Below the pieces are notes generated by a model. It was not told where the DNA came from, ran no database searches, and was given only the letters and a program-made list of their open reading frames with translations. A stretch of DNA of 64,000 nt from Chryseobacterium sp. 3008163 (GTDB taxonomy: Bacteria; Bacteroidota; Bacteroidia; Flavobacteriales; Weeksellaceae): NCBI RefSeq assembly GCF_003669035.1, contig NZ_CP033070.1, positions 3,844,001 to 3,908,000 of the forward strand. Reading direction: 5' to 3'. The translations under genes were made by a program, and so were the position numbers. This document shows positions 37,998-47,518 of this stretch, in pieces (position 1 is the first letter of the stretch; the number at the start of each line of letters is the position of its first letter).

Positions 37998-38846
37998 CCA
38001 TTCCAGAATGTTGGGATAAATAATACTGTCTCTTTTAGTTTTGTTGAAAAATCTCGGTGCATGACCGGTTTTATCCATAAAAACCAATTTGTGTGGTACA
38101 TTCATCGCTGTCAAAGCAGAATCTAGTGCCAAACCTTGTTTTTGATTCACTAAAAAATCCTGATTTCCCTGAAATAAAAGGGTCGGAACATTGGTAATAT
38201 TAGCAATAGGACTTGCTTTTTGGAATTCTTCTGATAAATTTTTTCGGTCAAATTTACTTCCTACCATTTTCTGAACCGTTCCTGAAGTATATTTTGAATA
38301 AAATGAATTTAAATATTCAGAAGAATAGAAGTCTGTCGGGCCACTCAGCGAAATAATTTTCTTAATCTTATCTGAATTCTGATAGCCGTAAAGCAATGCT
38401 AAATGTCCACCCGCACTTTCACCCAAAAGAATATAGTTGTCGGGAAGAAGTTCGGCTTTTTCAGAAAGTGAATTGAATGTCTCAATTGCTGATTTGATGT
38501 CTTCCAATTGATCTTTATAAGTGAAATGCTTTGAAACCAAGCGATAATTCATATTCACACTCGGAATATTATTTTCAAAAAGCATTTTTTGAATTTTAAT
38601 CATGTGCTCCTTTCTACCGTACTTCCATGCACCGCCATGAAGAATTAAAACTATTGGCGAATCTGTAGCATAATCCGCAGGGAGAAAAATATCCATTTTC
38701 TGGCGTTTGTGTTCGCCATATTTTAGATTATAAATTTTCTGACTGTCTTTTCCCACCCAAACTCTGAATTTTGTATTGCATGAATTTAAAACCAAGCCTA
38801 TCAATCCTAAAACAAAGAAATGGTAATTGAGAATCAGCTTTTTCAT
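37986..38846 (-). CDS. Alpha/beta hydrolase lipoprotein (BD-FAE/esterase-like)
   Basis: A 286-residue exported esterase-type hydrolase with lipobox-like VLNSC. The oxyanion-hole HGGAWKYG and nucleophile GESAGGHLAL are clear, with the acid in FQGNQDFLVN and the catalytic His in TGHAPRFF. This pattern fits the BD-FAE/carboxylesterase group that cleaves acetylated sugars or small esters. The substrate is unknown. Monocistronic by the look of the flanks. Confidence 0.88.
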   Translation of the reverse strand: MKKLILNYHFFVLGLIGLVLNSCNTKFRVWVGKDSQKIYNLKYGEHKRQKMDIFLPADYATDSPIVLILHGGAWKYGRKEHMIKIQKMLFENNIPSVNMNYRLVSKHFTYKDQLEDIKSAIETFNSLSEKAELLPDNYILLGESAGGHLALLYGYQNSDKIKKIISLSGPTDFYSSEYLNSFYSKYTSGTVQKMVGSKFDRKNLSEEFQKASPIANITNVPTLLFQGNQDFLVNQKQGLALDSALTAMNVPHKLVFMDKTGHAPRFFNKTKRDSIIYPNILEWIKK

Positions 38847-38934
38847 AGAGTAAAGGTAAGGAGAATTTTATTTTATGTTTAAATTAATAATCTCAAATCA
38901 ATCAACAAAATCAAATTAAATCTATATTTTTGTA

Positions 38935-38942
38935 AGACTTAA
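38935..38942 (+). promoter_or_regulatory. -7 promoter element of the DUF808 gene
   Basis: TATTTTTG fits TAnnTTTG, 27 nt before the ATG at 38970. Confidence 0.55.
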
Positions 38943-38969
38943 CATTTATTAAAAAAATATTAAAATACT

Positions 38970-39873
38970 ATGGCTTCTGGTTTTTTTGCGATTTTAGATG
39001 ATATCGCTGCTTTGATGGATGATGTTGCTGTAACAAGTAAAATTGCAACCCAAAAAACAGCAGGTATTTTGGGTGATGATTTGGCGGTAAACGCAGAAAA
39101 AGCGACGGGTTTCCTTTCTTCACGTGAAATTCCTGTATTGATGAAAATTATGAAAGGTTCGTTTATCAATAAGTTAATTATTGTTCCTTTTGTTTTCCTC
39201 CTAGAGTGGCTGTATTCGCCTGCTATTAAAATTATTTTAATCATTGGTGGATTTTATCTGGCTTATGAAGGTGTCGAAAAATTGTAGAATTTTTATTTCA
39301 CAGAGAAAAAAAGGTCATGAGGTGATTGAAGAGGCGGACGATGTAATTGAAGAAGGCGAAGAAGCTGAAAAAACTAAAGTGAAATCTGCTGTTACAACTG
39401 ATTTTATATTGTCGCTAGAGATTGTCATTATCGCATTGGCAGCTGCAAAAGATGGTTACGAAGCTCTGAAATCTGAATTTAATCCATTGCTTGTAGAAAT
39501 AGTTACCGTTTCAGTAGTTTCTATTATTGCCACAGTTGGCGTTTACGGAATTGTAGCATTAATTGTCAGAATGGATGATGCCGGCTTTAAATTAATTAAA
39601 AAAAGTAATGATAAAGGCTTTTTTGGGAAATTAGGGCATCTGCTGGTTAAAGCACTTCCTTTTGTGATAAAAGCTTTAGGAATCATTGGAACCATCGCAT
39701 TGATTTTGGTTGCAGGCGGAATTTTTGACCACAATATTGATTATCTTCATCATGCACTACCAACCTGGAATGAAGTATTGAAACAAGTTCTTTTTGGTTT
39801 GGCAGGCGGATTAATCGCTTTGTTCTTGATTACAGGCGGGAAGAAAATTTATTCATTAGCAACAAAGAAATAA
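38970..39873 (+). CDS. DUF808 membrane protein (two frameshifts)
   Basis: An inner-membrane protein of the DUF808 (YedI-like) family. It starts MASGFFAILDDIAALMDDVA and has about five membrane segments, the last near ILVAGGIFDHNID and LIALFLITGG. Two bases are missing: one in the A5 run at 39277-39281 and one in the A7 run at 39306-39312. Restoring both gives YEGVEKIVEFLFHREKKGHE and 301 residues, matching the family. Reading one extra base instead of two missing is possible arithmetically but gives a worse sequence. The role of DUF808 is unknown. Confidence 0.88.
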
Positions 39874-39889
39874 TTGTTAGATCTTTATA

Positions 39890-39923
39890 AAAATCCTGCT
39901 TCAGTCTTTTGGAGCAGGATTTT
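39890..39923. terminator. Terminator between DUF808 and the hydrolase
   Basis: Perfect 11-bp arms AAAATCCTGCT / AGCAGGATTTT (39890-39900, 39913-39923) with a T run on the plus side. Confidence 0.85.
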
Positions 39924-39945
39924 GTTTTTTAAATTTTATGAAAAA

Positions 39946-40896
39946 CTAATTTTCTTTAAGCCATTGATTAATTTCAGCAAAACTTTGAGCTGGAGCTTCT
40001 ACCCACGGAAAATGACCTGTCTTTTCTATCAATATCAGTTTAGAATTAGGTAATGTTTTGTGTAGCTGTTCAGCGAATTCGGGTAAATTATTGGTATCTG
40101 ATTTTCCATTCAGAATCAATGTTTTTGTTTTGATCTCGGAGAATCTTTTCTGTTGATTATAATAATACTTCAATTCTTTCTCCTGCTGAGGTAATTGACC
40201 GTTCACAGGTTTTCTTCTTCCTGCTTTTGAAATTTCTTTCATAATAGGAATTACTTTTTGTGAAGATTCATCATCATAGCACCACCATTTCAGAGGAGCT
40301 TCTGACAGATCTCTTCCGTCCGGAGTTTTTTCGGTTTTGTGGGTGTACATATAGTTCCAGTCTTTTACGACCTGCGAAAACCATTCAGATTCTTTTATTC
40401 TTTTGTTTTCAGATTCTTTTTTTCTGTTGTAAATTTCTTCTGGTGATGCGATTAAAGAAGTTCCCGTCAGTATCATTCCTTCAACATGATTCGGATGTTC
40501 TAGACTGTAAAGCATGGCGATTCCGCTTTGGTCAGAATGCCCGAAAAACCATATTTTATCGACGTTGAGTCTCTTTCTTAGTTCCTCAATTTCTACAACA
40601 CTTTTCGCAAGACTATAATCTTCCACGTTCTTTGGTGCAGAAGATTTTCCGGTTCCGCGTGAATCATAATAAACCATCGTGAACTTTTTTTCCAAAGGTT
40701 TTAATGTCAATTCATATCCTGTTTTCCCTGAATTAGGATGTCCTGCAAACATCACCGGACCGCTTCCTTTAATGGTGTAGTTGATGCTGATCCCGTCGAT
40801 TTTTTCTGTGAAATTTCCATTTTTAAGCCCTTGTGCGCTTGCAAAAAAAGCGAAAAATGAATTGATTATAATTAATGCTTTCAGTTTGAAGTTCAT
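39946..40896 (-). CDS. Secreted alpha/beta hydrolase (prolyl-iminopeptidase-like)
   Basis: A 316-residue hydrolase with a signal peptide (start 40896, ending FASAQ). MFAGHPNSGKTG carries the oxyanion-hole histidine, DSRGTGKSSAPKN the usual alpha/beta-hydrolase loop, and GHSDQSGIAM the nucleophile Ser. The acid is in LNGKSDTNN and the His in TGHFPWVEAP. The enzyme class (peptidase, esterase or lactonase) cannot be settled. The upstream Met-Pro-Ser in the open frame does not add a better start. Confidence 0.8.
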   Translation of the reverse strand: MNFKLKALIIINSFFAFFASAQGLKNGNFTEKIDGISINYTIKGSGPVMFAGHPNSGKTGYELTLKPLEKKFTMVYYDSRGTGKSSAPKNVEDYSLAKSVVEIEELRKRLNVDKIWFFGHSDQSGIAMLYSLEHPNHVEGMILTGTSLIASPEEIYNRKKESENKRIKESEWFSQVVKDWNYMYTHKTEKTPDGRDLSEAPLKWWCYDDESSQKVIPIMKEISKAGRRKPVNGQLPQQEKELKYYYNQQKRFSEIKTKTLILNGKSDTNNLPEFAEQLHKTLPNSKLILIEKTGHFPWVEAPAQSFAEINQWLKEN

Positions 40897-40922
40897 AGAT
40901 GGCAATAAATGGTTTAAAAAGA

Positions 40923-40930
40923 CAAATTTA
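40923..40930 (-). promoter_or_regulatory. -7 promoter element of the 39946 hydrolase
   Basis: TAAATTTG on the minus strand fits TAnnTTTG, 26 nt before the start at 40896. Confidence 0.5.
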
Positions 40931-41015
40931 AATTATATCTTAAAAAATATGAATTATTTTCTTTAAATAAAATGAGTAGAACTTAGAATTCGTTCTGTAA
41001 TTAGTATTAAATATT

Positions 41016-41023
41016 TATTTTTG
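41016..41023 (+). promoter_or_regulatory. -7 promoter element of the acyltransferase gene
   Basis: TATTTTTG fits TAnnTTTG, about 57 nt before the start at 41081. Confidence 0.5.
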
Positions 41024-41080
41024 CAGAAATTGAAACATTGAATTATCATTAAATTTAATGGACTTCACTTTCAATAAACT

Positions 41081-41997
41081 ATGGGTAGAAATTTATCAAT
41101 TGATGTTTTGAAAATCATACTGGCATTTTTTGTCGTATTTCTGCACATGAATTTTCTGAAAGAAACGTATCCTGCCTTGAGTTACATCTTAGTCAACGGA
41201 CTTTTTAGAATTGCCGTTCCTGTTTTTTTAGTCATTACCGGATTTTATTTTTTCCATATCGATAATAAAGTGAAGCTGAAAAAATGGCTTTTCAGAACGT
41301 TTTTATTGTACGCAATCTGGATGTTGATCTATATTTCTTATTGGAAAGATAACGAACAAATTTGGCTGACTGTCATTTTTGGATATCATCATTTATGGTA
41401 TTTGATAGGAACTTTTTTCTCAGGAATTATTCTTTACTTTTTAAGAAACCAAAATTCTAGATTACTGATTGTTTTAGCCGTAGGTTTTTTCTTATTGGGT
41501 TATGGAGTTCAGGTTTTAGGAAATCTTCACTATTTTAAAAACGAAAACGATTCGGTTTTAAATATGTATTTGCTCTACCGAAATTTCCTTTTTGTGTGTT
41601 TTCCTTTTTAACCATTGGTTTTTTGATCAATAAACACAAAGTTGATTTATCAGAATATAAAAATTCTTCGCTACTGGTAATTCTGTCTGTCTTGTGTGTC
41701 GTTGCCGAAGCTTTATTCAACTACAAATATATAAGCACCGAAAGTACCGATATTTTATTTTCTCTAATTTTTGCGAGCCCGCTATTGTTTTTGTATTGCC
41801 AGAAAATCTATATTAAAACCACATCAAAAATTTTAGCCAGTTTTTCTACAGCGATATATGTTGTACATCCGCTTATTATGAAATCTGATTTTTATAAAGA
41901 TATTGAATCATTTAAAATCCTGATTTTTTTAGTGATTTTAATTCCGGTAAGCTTGGCTTTAGTTTATCTCAATAAAAAATTAAAATATCTGCTTTAA
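41081..41997 (+). CDS. Acyltransferase_3 family membrane protein (frameshifted)
   Basis: An integral membrane acyltransferase that probably O-acetylates a cell-surface glycan. The N-terminal part has SIDVLKIILAFFVVFLHMNF, with the conserved His of the family, and about five helices. The C-terminal part has four or five more, ending IYVVHPLIMKSDFY and the tail. The frame breaks in the T5 run at 41605-41609. One more base reads VCFPFLTIGFLINKHK into the downstream piece and gives 305 residues. It ends 1 nt before the convergent GH43 remnant. The exact substrate is unknown. Confidence 0.85.
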
Positions 41998-41998
41998 A

Positions 41999-42606
41999 TT
42001 AATCCTGGCCGTTCATCGGAAGGATCATTCCGTTTTGATCATATTTCAGTTCTCTTACTTTAAGGCTTCTCAGATAACTTTTCCCGCCTGAATTTTTAGA
42101 ATCATGATAAAAAAGATACCATTTTTTATCAATTTCTACGATGCTGTGATGGGTTGTCCAGCCAATAATAGGCGTCAGGATTTCACCCTGAAATGTAAAT
42201 GGTCCTAAGGACTTTTATTTGAAGCTACCCCAATTTTAAATAAATCATTTTGATCTTTTGCAGGAAAATAAAGGTAGTATTTATTCCCTTTTTTAGCTAC
42301 ATCAGAAGCCCAAAGCTGTTGTTTTACCCAGGAAACGTCTTCCAATTTCAATGCAATTCCGTTGTCTCTGGCTTTCTCATTGACGTTATCTAAGGTCAGA
42401 ACATGATAATCTTTCATGTTAAAATGCGCTCCATTGGTCGCATCTTTCACATCAGTCTGAATGTCATGAGACGGATAGATGTAAATTTTATCATCAAAAA
42501 CATGCACAGAAGGGTCTGCAAAATATAAATCATCAAATAAATATTTTGGACTTTCTTGCGCGTAACCGATTGCACTGAATAATGTAAAAATTATAAATTT
42601 TCTCAT
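41999..42606 (-). pseudogene. GH43 family glycoside hydrolase remnant with internal deletion
   Basis: The N-terminal 130 residues are a GH43 beta-propeller start: a signal peptide, then FADPSVHVFDDKIYIYPSHD with a catalytic Asp, QLWASDVAKKGNKYYLYFPA, and FKIGVASNKSP. Reading on with one base added at the TT before 42212 gives LGPFTFQGEILTPIIGWT and THHSIVEIDKKWYLFYHDSK, normally found about 160 residues further on. So the middle of the protein, including the SIDP and ASWMHK regions, is missing, and only about 203 codons remain. The join sits in SxxPxGPF, a motif that occurs twice in such enzymes, so recombination between those repeats is likely. Probably non-functional. Confidence 0.75.
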
Positions 42607-42650
42607 GAATTGAACTTCCGTAATTAGTTTTACGAAAACAGAGAAAAATT

Positions 42651-43001
42651 TTAGTTTAAATTATAATTCATAATCACCAGTCTCAAAATAAAATGTACAA
42701 AATCTTGCTGTGCATCATTCCTGCTGATAAGTTTATTTTTGTATTCGTAAGTTCCGAAAACCTTTATCAAGGTTTTATAAGTATTATAATCTTCATCCTT
42801 AATTCTGATTTTCACATGTCCGTCTTTTCTTTTGATCAGTTGATCATCTAAAGTTCTCACTTTAAATAATACTTCACAAGATTTTGGAACAAGGCCATAA
42901 TATCGTTCTACAATATTTACTTTGAATGCATCAAAAATTATTGTATTAAAGACCAAATTACCATTAGAATCTGGTGTACGAAGTTGAAGTTGATAGTTCA
43001 T
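42651..43001 (-). CDS. Hypothetical protein (116 aa)
   Basis: A small, basic, beta-rich cytoplasmic protein starting MNYQLQLRTPDSNGNLVFNT. It has no signal peptide or membrane segment and no motif that I recognise. It is a stand-alone gene, 44 nt upstream of the GH43 remnant on the same strand and 88 nt downstream of dnaJ. The dnaJ stop is followed by no clear terminator, so it may be transcribed with grpE-dnaJ. Confidence 0.6.
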   Translation of the reverse strand: MNYQLQLRTPDSNGNLVFNTIIFDAFKVNIVERYYGLVPKSCEVLFKVRTLDDQLIKRKDGHVKIRIKDEDYNTYKTLIKVFGTYEYKNKLISRNDAQQDFVHFILRLVIMNYNLN

Positions 43002-43089
43002 TTTGAATTGCTACCTTAAAGATATAAATAATTTAATATACGATGAAAGTGAAAAAGAGACTTTTTGCAAAGCCTCTTTTATATTTTTT

Positions 43090-44208
43090 TTAATTGAATA
43101 GATCTTTCACTTTATCAAAGAAAGTCTTTTCCTTTCCGGATGGTTCTGCAACCATATCACCACTAGACATTTGTTTTTCAAAGAAATCTTTTTGTTCTTT
43201 GTTTAGCGTCTGCGGCGTCCATACATTGATGTGGATAAACATATCACCTTTCCCATAGCTGTCAATGCTTGGTAAACCTTTTCCTGCCAATCTTAAGATT
43301 TTTCCGGATTGAGTTCCTGCATCTACGGTGATTTTTACTTTTCCACCAACAGTTGGTATTTCTTTTTTAGTTCCTAAAGCCGCTTCGGCAAAAGAAACAT
43401 ATAGTTCCTGATGAAGATTGTCACCTTCTCTTTTGATGGTTTTGTCTACTTCTTCCTCTACGATTACCAATAAATCACCAGGAATTCCACCGAAAGGTGC
43501 ATCATTTCCTTTTCCTCTTACATTTAACTGGATGCCGTCTCTTGCACCTGCAGGAATGTTGATCGAAATTTCCTCCTCATCTTTTATTAAACCCTGTGCA
43601 TTAGCTCCGGCAGGAATTTTGTCGGCAACTTTCCCGATTCCCTGACAAGTTCCACAAGTGGTCTGCGTTTGCATTTGTCCGAACATTGTGTTCATTACCT
43701 TCATCTGAACTCCGGCTCCGTTACAAGTAGGACAGGTTTTGGAAGTGGCACCTTCTGCCATCTTCATTTTTTTTACTTTAAGAGTTTTTTGGGTTCCGTT
43801 CACCATCTCTTCAAGATTCAGCTTAATTCTGATTCTTAAATTAGAACCTTTCACCTGCTGACGGCCTCCGCCACCGCCGCCGAATCCTCCAAAACCACCG
43901 CCGAAAATGTCGCCAAACTGACTGAAAATGTCTTCCATGTTCATTCCGCCACCAAAGCCACCGCCGCCGTAACCTCCGGCACCGCCCATTCCGGCATGTC
44001 CGTATTGGTCGTAACGAGCTTTTTTGTTGTCGTCACTCAGGACTTCATAGGCTTCTGCAGCTTCTTTAAATTTTTCTTCAGCCTCTTTATCTCCCGGATT
44101 TTTATCTGGGTGATATTTGATCGCCATTTTTCGGTATGCTTTCTTTATTTCGTCGGCACTTGCAGATTTGCTGACCTCAAGAACCTCGTAATAATCTCTC
44201 TTTGACAT
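43090..44208 (-). CDS. dnaJ: Chaperone DnaJ (two-motif, flavobacterial type)
   Basis: The J-domain co-chaperone that stimulates DnaK. The 372-residue protein starts at 44208 ([20 protein letters not shown]); the frame is open further to 44229. The J-domain HPD is in [11 protein letters not shown], and a Gly-rich linker follows. The zinc region has only two CxxCxGxG motifs (CPTCNGAG and CGTCQGIG) instead of four, which I know from other flavobacteria. The C-terminal substrate-binding domain is complete and ends [10 protein letters not shown]. It lies 66 nt after grpE. Confidence 0.95.
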   Translation of the reverse strand: MSKRDYYEVLEVSKSASADEIKKAYRKMAIKYHPDKNPGDKEAEEKFKEAAEAYEVLSDDNKKARYDQYGHAGMGGAGGYGGGGFGGGMNMEDIFSQFGDIFGGGFGGFGGGGGGRQQVKGSNLRIRIKLNLEEMVNGTQKTLKVKKMKMAEGATSKTCPTCNGAGVQMKVMNTMFGQMQTQTTCGTCQGIGKVADKIPAGANAQGLIKDEEEISINIPAGARDGIQLNVRGKGNDAPFGGIPGDLLVIVEEEVDKTIKREGDNLHQELYVSFAEAALGTKKEIPTVGGKVKITVDAGTQSGKILRLAGKGLPSIDSYGKGDMFIHINVWTPQTLNKEQKDFFEKQMSSGDMVAEPSGKEKTFFDKVKDLFN

Positions 44209-44226
44209 ATATTTATAAGTAATGAA

Positions 44227-44267
44227 CAATGGGTAATGAGCAATTATTAATTACTTATTACCCATTG
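44227..44267 (-). promoter_or_regulatory. Inverted repeat in the grpE-dnaJ gap
   Basis: Perfect 11-bp arms CAATGGGTAAT / ATTACCCATTG (44227-44237, 44257-44267) with a 19-nt loop and no T run after it. It could set mRNA processing or relative levels of the two chaperones. Similar TTACTTATT/ATTACC sequence is found at 11268-11290 and 14146-14162, so it may instead be a dispersed repeat. Confidence 0.4.
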
Positions 44268-44274
44268 CTGATAA

Positions 44275-44811
44275 TTAATTTCCTGTTACAACTTTTGCAA
44301 AACGAATCACTTTGTCACCTAAAGTATATCCCGTTTCAATAACATCTACGATTTTACCTTTTAAATCTTCAGATGGCGAAGGAATCTGTGTAATCGCCTC
44401 GTGGTAGTCAACATTAAAGCTGTCTCCCGCTCTTACTTCCATGATTTTTAAACCTTTCTCAGTCAATTTGTTTTTAAACTTGTTGTAAATCAACTCAACT
44501 CCCTGAAGATCGGCTTCGTTACCGTTTTTAGCGATTTCTTTTAAAGCTCTTTCAAAATCATCCAAAACACCTAGCATAGAGACCATCATCTCTTGGTTGG
44601 CGTAAGTGAAGAAGTCCATCTTCTCTTTTGAAGTTCTTTTTTTATAGTTTTCAAACTCTGCGTACAATCTGATGTAACGGTCTTTTTCTACTGCCAAAAG
44701 TTCTTCTGCAGTAGGAATTTCTGTCACATTTTCTTCTGTTGTAGTTTCCGTCTGAGGATTGATTTCTTCCTGATTATTGATATTTTCTTCGTTGATATCC
44801 TGATTTTCCAT
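44275..44811 (-). CDS. grpE: Nucleotide exchange factor GrpE
   Basis: The exchange factor that releases ADP from DnaK. The 178-residue protein has an acidic, disordered N-terminus (NQDINEENINNQEE), a coiled-coil centre (ENYKKRTSKEKMDFF) and the GrpE C-terminal beta-wing ending GYTLGDKVIRFAKVVTGN. Operon with dnaJ. A palindrome close upstream (44835-44849) may be a regulatory site. Confidence 0.95.
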   Translation of the reverse strand: MENQDINEENINNQEEINPQTETTTEENVTEIPTAEELLAVEKDRYIRLYAEFENYKKRTSKEKMDFFTYANQEMMVSMLGVLDDFERALKEIAKNGNEADLQGVELIYNKFKNKLTEKGLKIMEVRAGDSFNVDYHEAITQIPSPSEDLKGKIVDVIETGYTLGDKVIRFAKVVTGN

Positions 44812-44834
44812 GTTTCAATAACTTTTTATAACAC

Positions 44835-44849
44835 ATCTTTGTCAAAGAT
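44835..44849 (-). promoter_or_regulatory. Candidate operator or promoter palindrome upstream of grpE
   Basis: ATCTTTG-T-CAAAGAT, perfect 7-bp arms around one base, 23 nt before the grpE start. The minus-strand half-site ends in CTTTG, near the -7 box TAnnTTTG. It is not the CIRCE element of HrcA. Whether it binds a heat-shock regulator is unknown. Confidence 0.4.
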
Positions 44850-45014
44850 TTTGCCAAAGAAAAAATCAGGACATTTAGGCAGACTATAGATGAATGATTA
44901 AAAGATAATCGATGATTCTCTCAATGTATTAAATTAATTATTCACATTTCAACATTGTTTTTTAATCAAAACTTAAAACCATTCTCACAATTTTTCTCTC
45001 TCAATCAAAATCCG

Positions 45015-45022
45015 TATTTTTG
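45015..45022 (+). promoter_or_regulatory. -7 promoter element of purB
   Basis: TATTTTTG fits TAnnTTTG, 24 nt before the ATG at 45047. Confidence 0.55.
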
Positions 45023-45046
45023 TGCATCTAAAAAGTAAAAGAAAGA

Positions 45047-46474
45047 ATGAATTCCTACAAAAATCCATTGGAAGAGCGTTACTCCAGCCAAGAAATGTTG
45101 TTTAACTTTTCTCACAACAACAAATTCCAGAATTGGAGAAAGCTTTGGATCGCTTTAGCTGAGATTGAAAAAGACCTTGGTCTTGACATCACAGACGAGC
45201 AAATTGCAGAGTTGAAAGCCAATGTTGACAACATCGATTACGATAAAGCAGCAGAATATGAGAAAAAATTCCGTCATGATGTGATGGCTCACGTTCACGC
45301 TTATGGTGACGTTGCGCCTTCTGCAAAAGGAATTATTCACTTGGGAGCAACTTCAGCGTTTGTAGGAGACAATACAGACTTAATTCAAATCCGTGACGGA
45401 CTTTTAATTTTAAAGAAAAAGTTGGTTAATGTGATGAAAAATCTGGCTGATTTTTCGATTCAATACAAAGATCTTCCCACTTTAGGATTCACACATTTCC
45501 AACCCGCTCAGTTAACAACAGTTGGAAAAAGAGCAACACTTTGGTTACAAAGTTTGGTTCTTGACATCGAAGAGCTTGATTTCTTCTTAGAAACATTAAG
45601 ATTCAGAGGAGTAAAAGGGACAACAGGAACTGCAGCAAGTTTCCTGGAGCTTTTCAACGGAGATTATTCTAAAGTAAAACATTTAGATAAAGAATTATCA
45701 AAAAGATTCGGTTTTGAGAAAGTTTTCGGCGTTTCTGGACAGACGTACGACCGAAAAATTGATGCTAAAGTGGTGGCTTTATTAGGGAATATCGCTCAAT
45801 CTGCACATAAATTCACAAACGATTTACGTTTGCTTCAAAATTTGAAAGAAGTTGAAGAACCATTTGAGAAAAACCAAATCGGTTCTTCGGCAATGGCTTA
45901 TAAGCGTAATCCAATGAGAAGTGAAAGAATAGGAGCGTTGGCAAAATACGTAATGTCTTTGACGACAAGTTCTGCGATGGTCGCTTCAACACAATGGTTT
46001 GAAAGAACATTGGACGATTCTGCCAACAAAAGATTGACTATTCCACAGGCATTTTTAGCCGTTGATGCAATTTTATTGATCTGGAACAACATCATGAACG
46101 GAATCGTGGTATATCCAAACAGAATCAACAAACATATTATGGAAGAACTTCCTTTCATGGCGACAGAATACATCATCATGGAAGAAGTGAAAGCTGGTGG
46201 CGACCGTCAGGAAATCCACGAAATAATCAGAGTTCACTCAATGGAAGCTTCTAAACAAGTGAAAGAAGAAGGGAAAGAAAATGATTTGATTGAAAGAATC
46301 TTAAACGACCATTCTTTGAAGCTTGATAAATCAAAACTGAAAGAAGTTCTGGATCCTAAAAACTTTATCGGTTTTGCACCTATTCAAACGGAGGAATTCA
46401 TTGCCAATGAAGTTCAGCCTATTCTGGATGCAAACAAAGAATTGATTGGTTTAGAATCTGACCTGAAAGTATAA
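45047..46474 (+). CDS. purB: Adenylosuccinate lyase
   Basis: Two steps of purine synthesis: cleavage of SAICAR and of adenylosuccinate. The 475-residue length is right, and the fumarase/ASL signature GSSAMAYKRNPMRSE is clear, with HLGATSAFVGDNTD and TLGFTHFQPAQLTT as the other active-site loops. The catalytic His is in the TH-Q-P loop. The terminator after it separates it from the WG-repeat gene. purL follows a little further on, so purine genes are loosely clustered. Confidence 0.97.
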   Translation: MNSYKNPLEERYSSQEMLFNFSHNNKFQNWRKLWIALAEIEKDLGLDITDEQIAELKANVDNIDYDKAAEYEKKFRHDVMAHVHAYGDVAPSAKGIIHLGATSAFVGDNTDLIQIRDGLLILKKKLVNVMKNLADFSIQYKDLPTLGFTHFQPAQLTTVGKRATLWLQSLVLDIEELDFFLETLRFRGVKGTTGTAASFLELFNGDYSKVKHLDKELSKRFGFEKVFGVSGQTYDRKIDAKVVALLGNIAQSAHKFTNDLRLLQNLKEVEEPFEKNQIGSSAMAYKRNPMRSERIGALAKYVMSLTTSSAMVASTQWFERTLDDSANKRLTIPQAFLAVDAILLIWNNIMNGIVVYPNRINKHIMEELPFMATEYIIMEEVKAGGDRQEIHEIIRVHSMEASKQVKEEGKENDLIERILNDHSLKLDKSKLKEVLDPKNFIGFAPIQTEEFIANEVQPILDANKELIGLESDLKV

Positions 46475-46479
46475 GTTAC

Positions 46480-46508
46480 ATGCAGTCTTTTGGGCTGCAT
46501 TTTTTTTT
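46480..46508 (+). terminator. Terminator of purB
   Basis: Stem ATGCAGTC / GGCTGCAT (46480-46487, 46493-46500) with T8 following. Confidence 0.8.
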
Positions 46509-46524
46509 TATTTTTAACTAAAAC

Positions 46525-47487
46525 ATGAAGAAAATACTTTTAATATTTTCATTAATTCCAATACTCTCTTTTTCTCAGGGAAAAGAAGTTTTAAAGTATT
46601 TTAAATCAAAGGATTCTTTGGTTGGGGTTAAAAATCAAGAGGGCAAAATCATCGTGCCTGCACAATTTAAAATTTTCTCAAATATTGAAGATGGTGAATT
46701 GGTAAAGGGGGAAACCATCTATTTTGATGGGGATAAAAATGGTGAAAAGCGTCAAAAAAATGAATGGGGATATATCTATGATAGAAAAGGAAACTTCATG
46801 TACAGGCCTTTCTTTCATGACAACGGGGCAGATTATTTTTCTGAAGGCGTAAGAAGATTCGTTAAAAATGAAAAAATTGGTTTTGTAGATAGAAATGGGG
46901 TGGTTATCATACAGCCTGAGCATGATTTTGTGTCGCCCTTCAATTACGGATATGCTGCTTTTTGTGACGGTTGTGATTGGGAACAAACCGAAGACGAGCA
47001 CAAAGCAATTGTTGGTGGAACTTGGGGAGTAATGAATTTCAAAGGTGAAATAGTGAAACCTGTTGCAAAATCTGAAAATGCGATTGAGGTTGAAGGTAAA
47101 TATTTCCCATATCCATTCAAATATAATGAAAAGGAGAATGATATCCTTCGGTTTTTTGAAAAACACAATAAGAAACTTTCAGAATTATATTACGTAAATC
47201 ACTTTACGAAGTTATCTGAAAATCAAAAGAAATTATTCTTTGAAATCATAGAAAAACCAAAAGAAAACTTTCCATTTTACCAGATCAATACCTATGATTA
47301 CATAAAAATGGAAGCAGGATTATCATATGAATTCAAATTCTTAGCATCACAAGATGGCAAATCGATCTATGCAGTGGATTTTGAAAATGGGAAAATTCCT
47401 TTTGAAAACTGGGTGGAAACTCAAGTCATAGAAGCTGAAAATTTTCAAAAAGATCATCCGGATAATCCCAATAAATTAAGTAAATAA
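46525..47487 (+). CDS. Secreted WG-repeat protein
   Basis: A 320-residue exported protein with a signal peptide (LIFSLIPILSFSQ) and at least three WG/beta-strand repeats (SLVGVKNQEGKIIVPAQF, WGYIYDRKGNFMYRPFF, KIGFVDRNGVVIIQPEHDF and WGVMNFKGEIVKPVAKS), the typical WG repeat of Bacteroidota. The C-terminal third has no recognised domain. Function unknown; probably a periplasmic binding protein. It starts just after the purB terminator and ends 31 nt before purL. Confidence 0.8.
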   Translation: MKKILLIFSLIPILSFSQGKEVLKYFKSKDSLVGVKNQEGKIIVPAQFKIFSNIEDGELVKGETIYFDGDKNGEKRQKNEWGYIYDRKGNFMYRPFFHDNGADYFSEGVRRFVKNEKIGFVDRNGVVIIQPEHDFVSPFNYGYAAFCDGCDWEQTEDEHKAIVGGTWGVMNFKGEIVKPVAKSENAIEVEGKYFPYPFKYNEKENDILRFFEKHNKKLSELYYVNHFTKLSENQKKLFFEIIEKPKENFPFYQINTYDYIKMEAGLSYEFKFLASQDGKSIYAVDFENGKIPFENWVETQVIEAENFQKDHPDNPNKLSK

Positions 47488-47518
47488 AGTCTAATAATAT
47501 TTAAATATCTGACATCTA

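Noticed and set aside
42205..42606. GH43 remnant as a short complete enzyme
   Set aside because: The central propeller blades and half of the catalytic residues are missing compared with the family, so the short open frame is not a functional variant.
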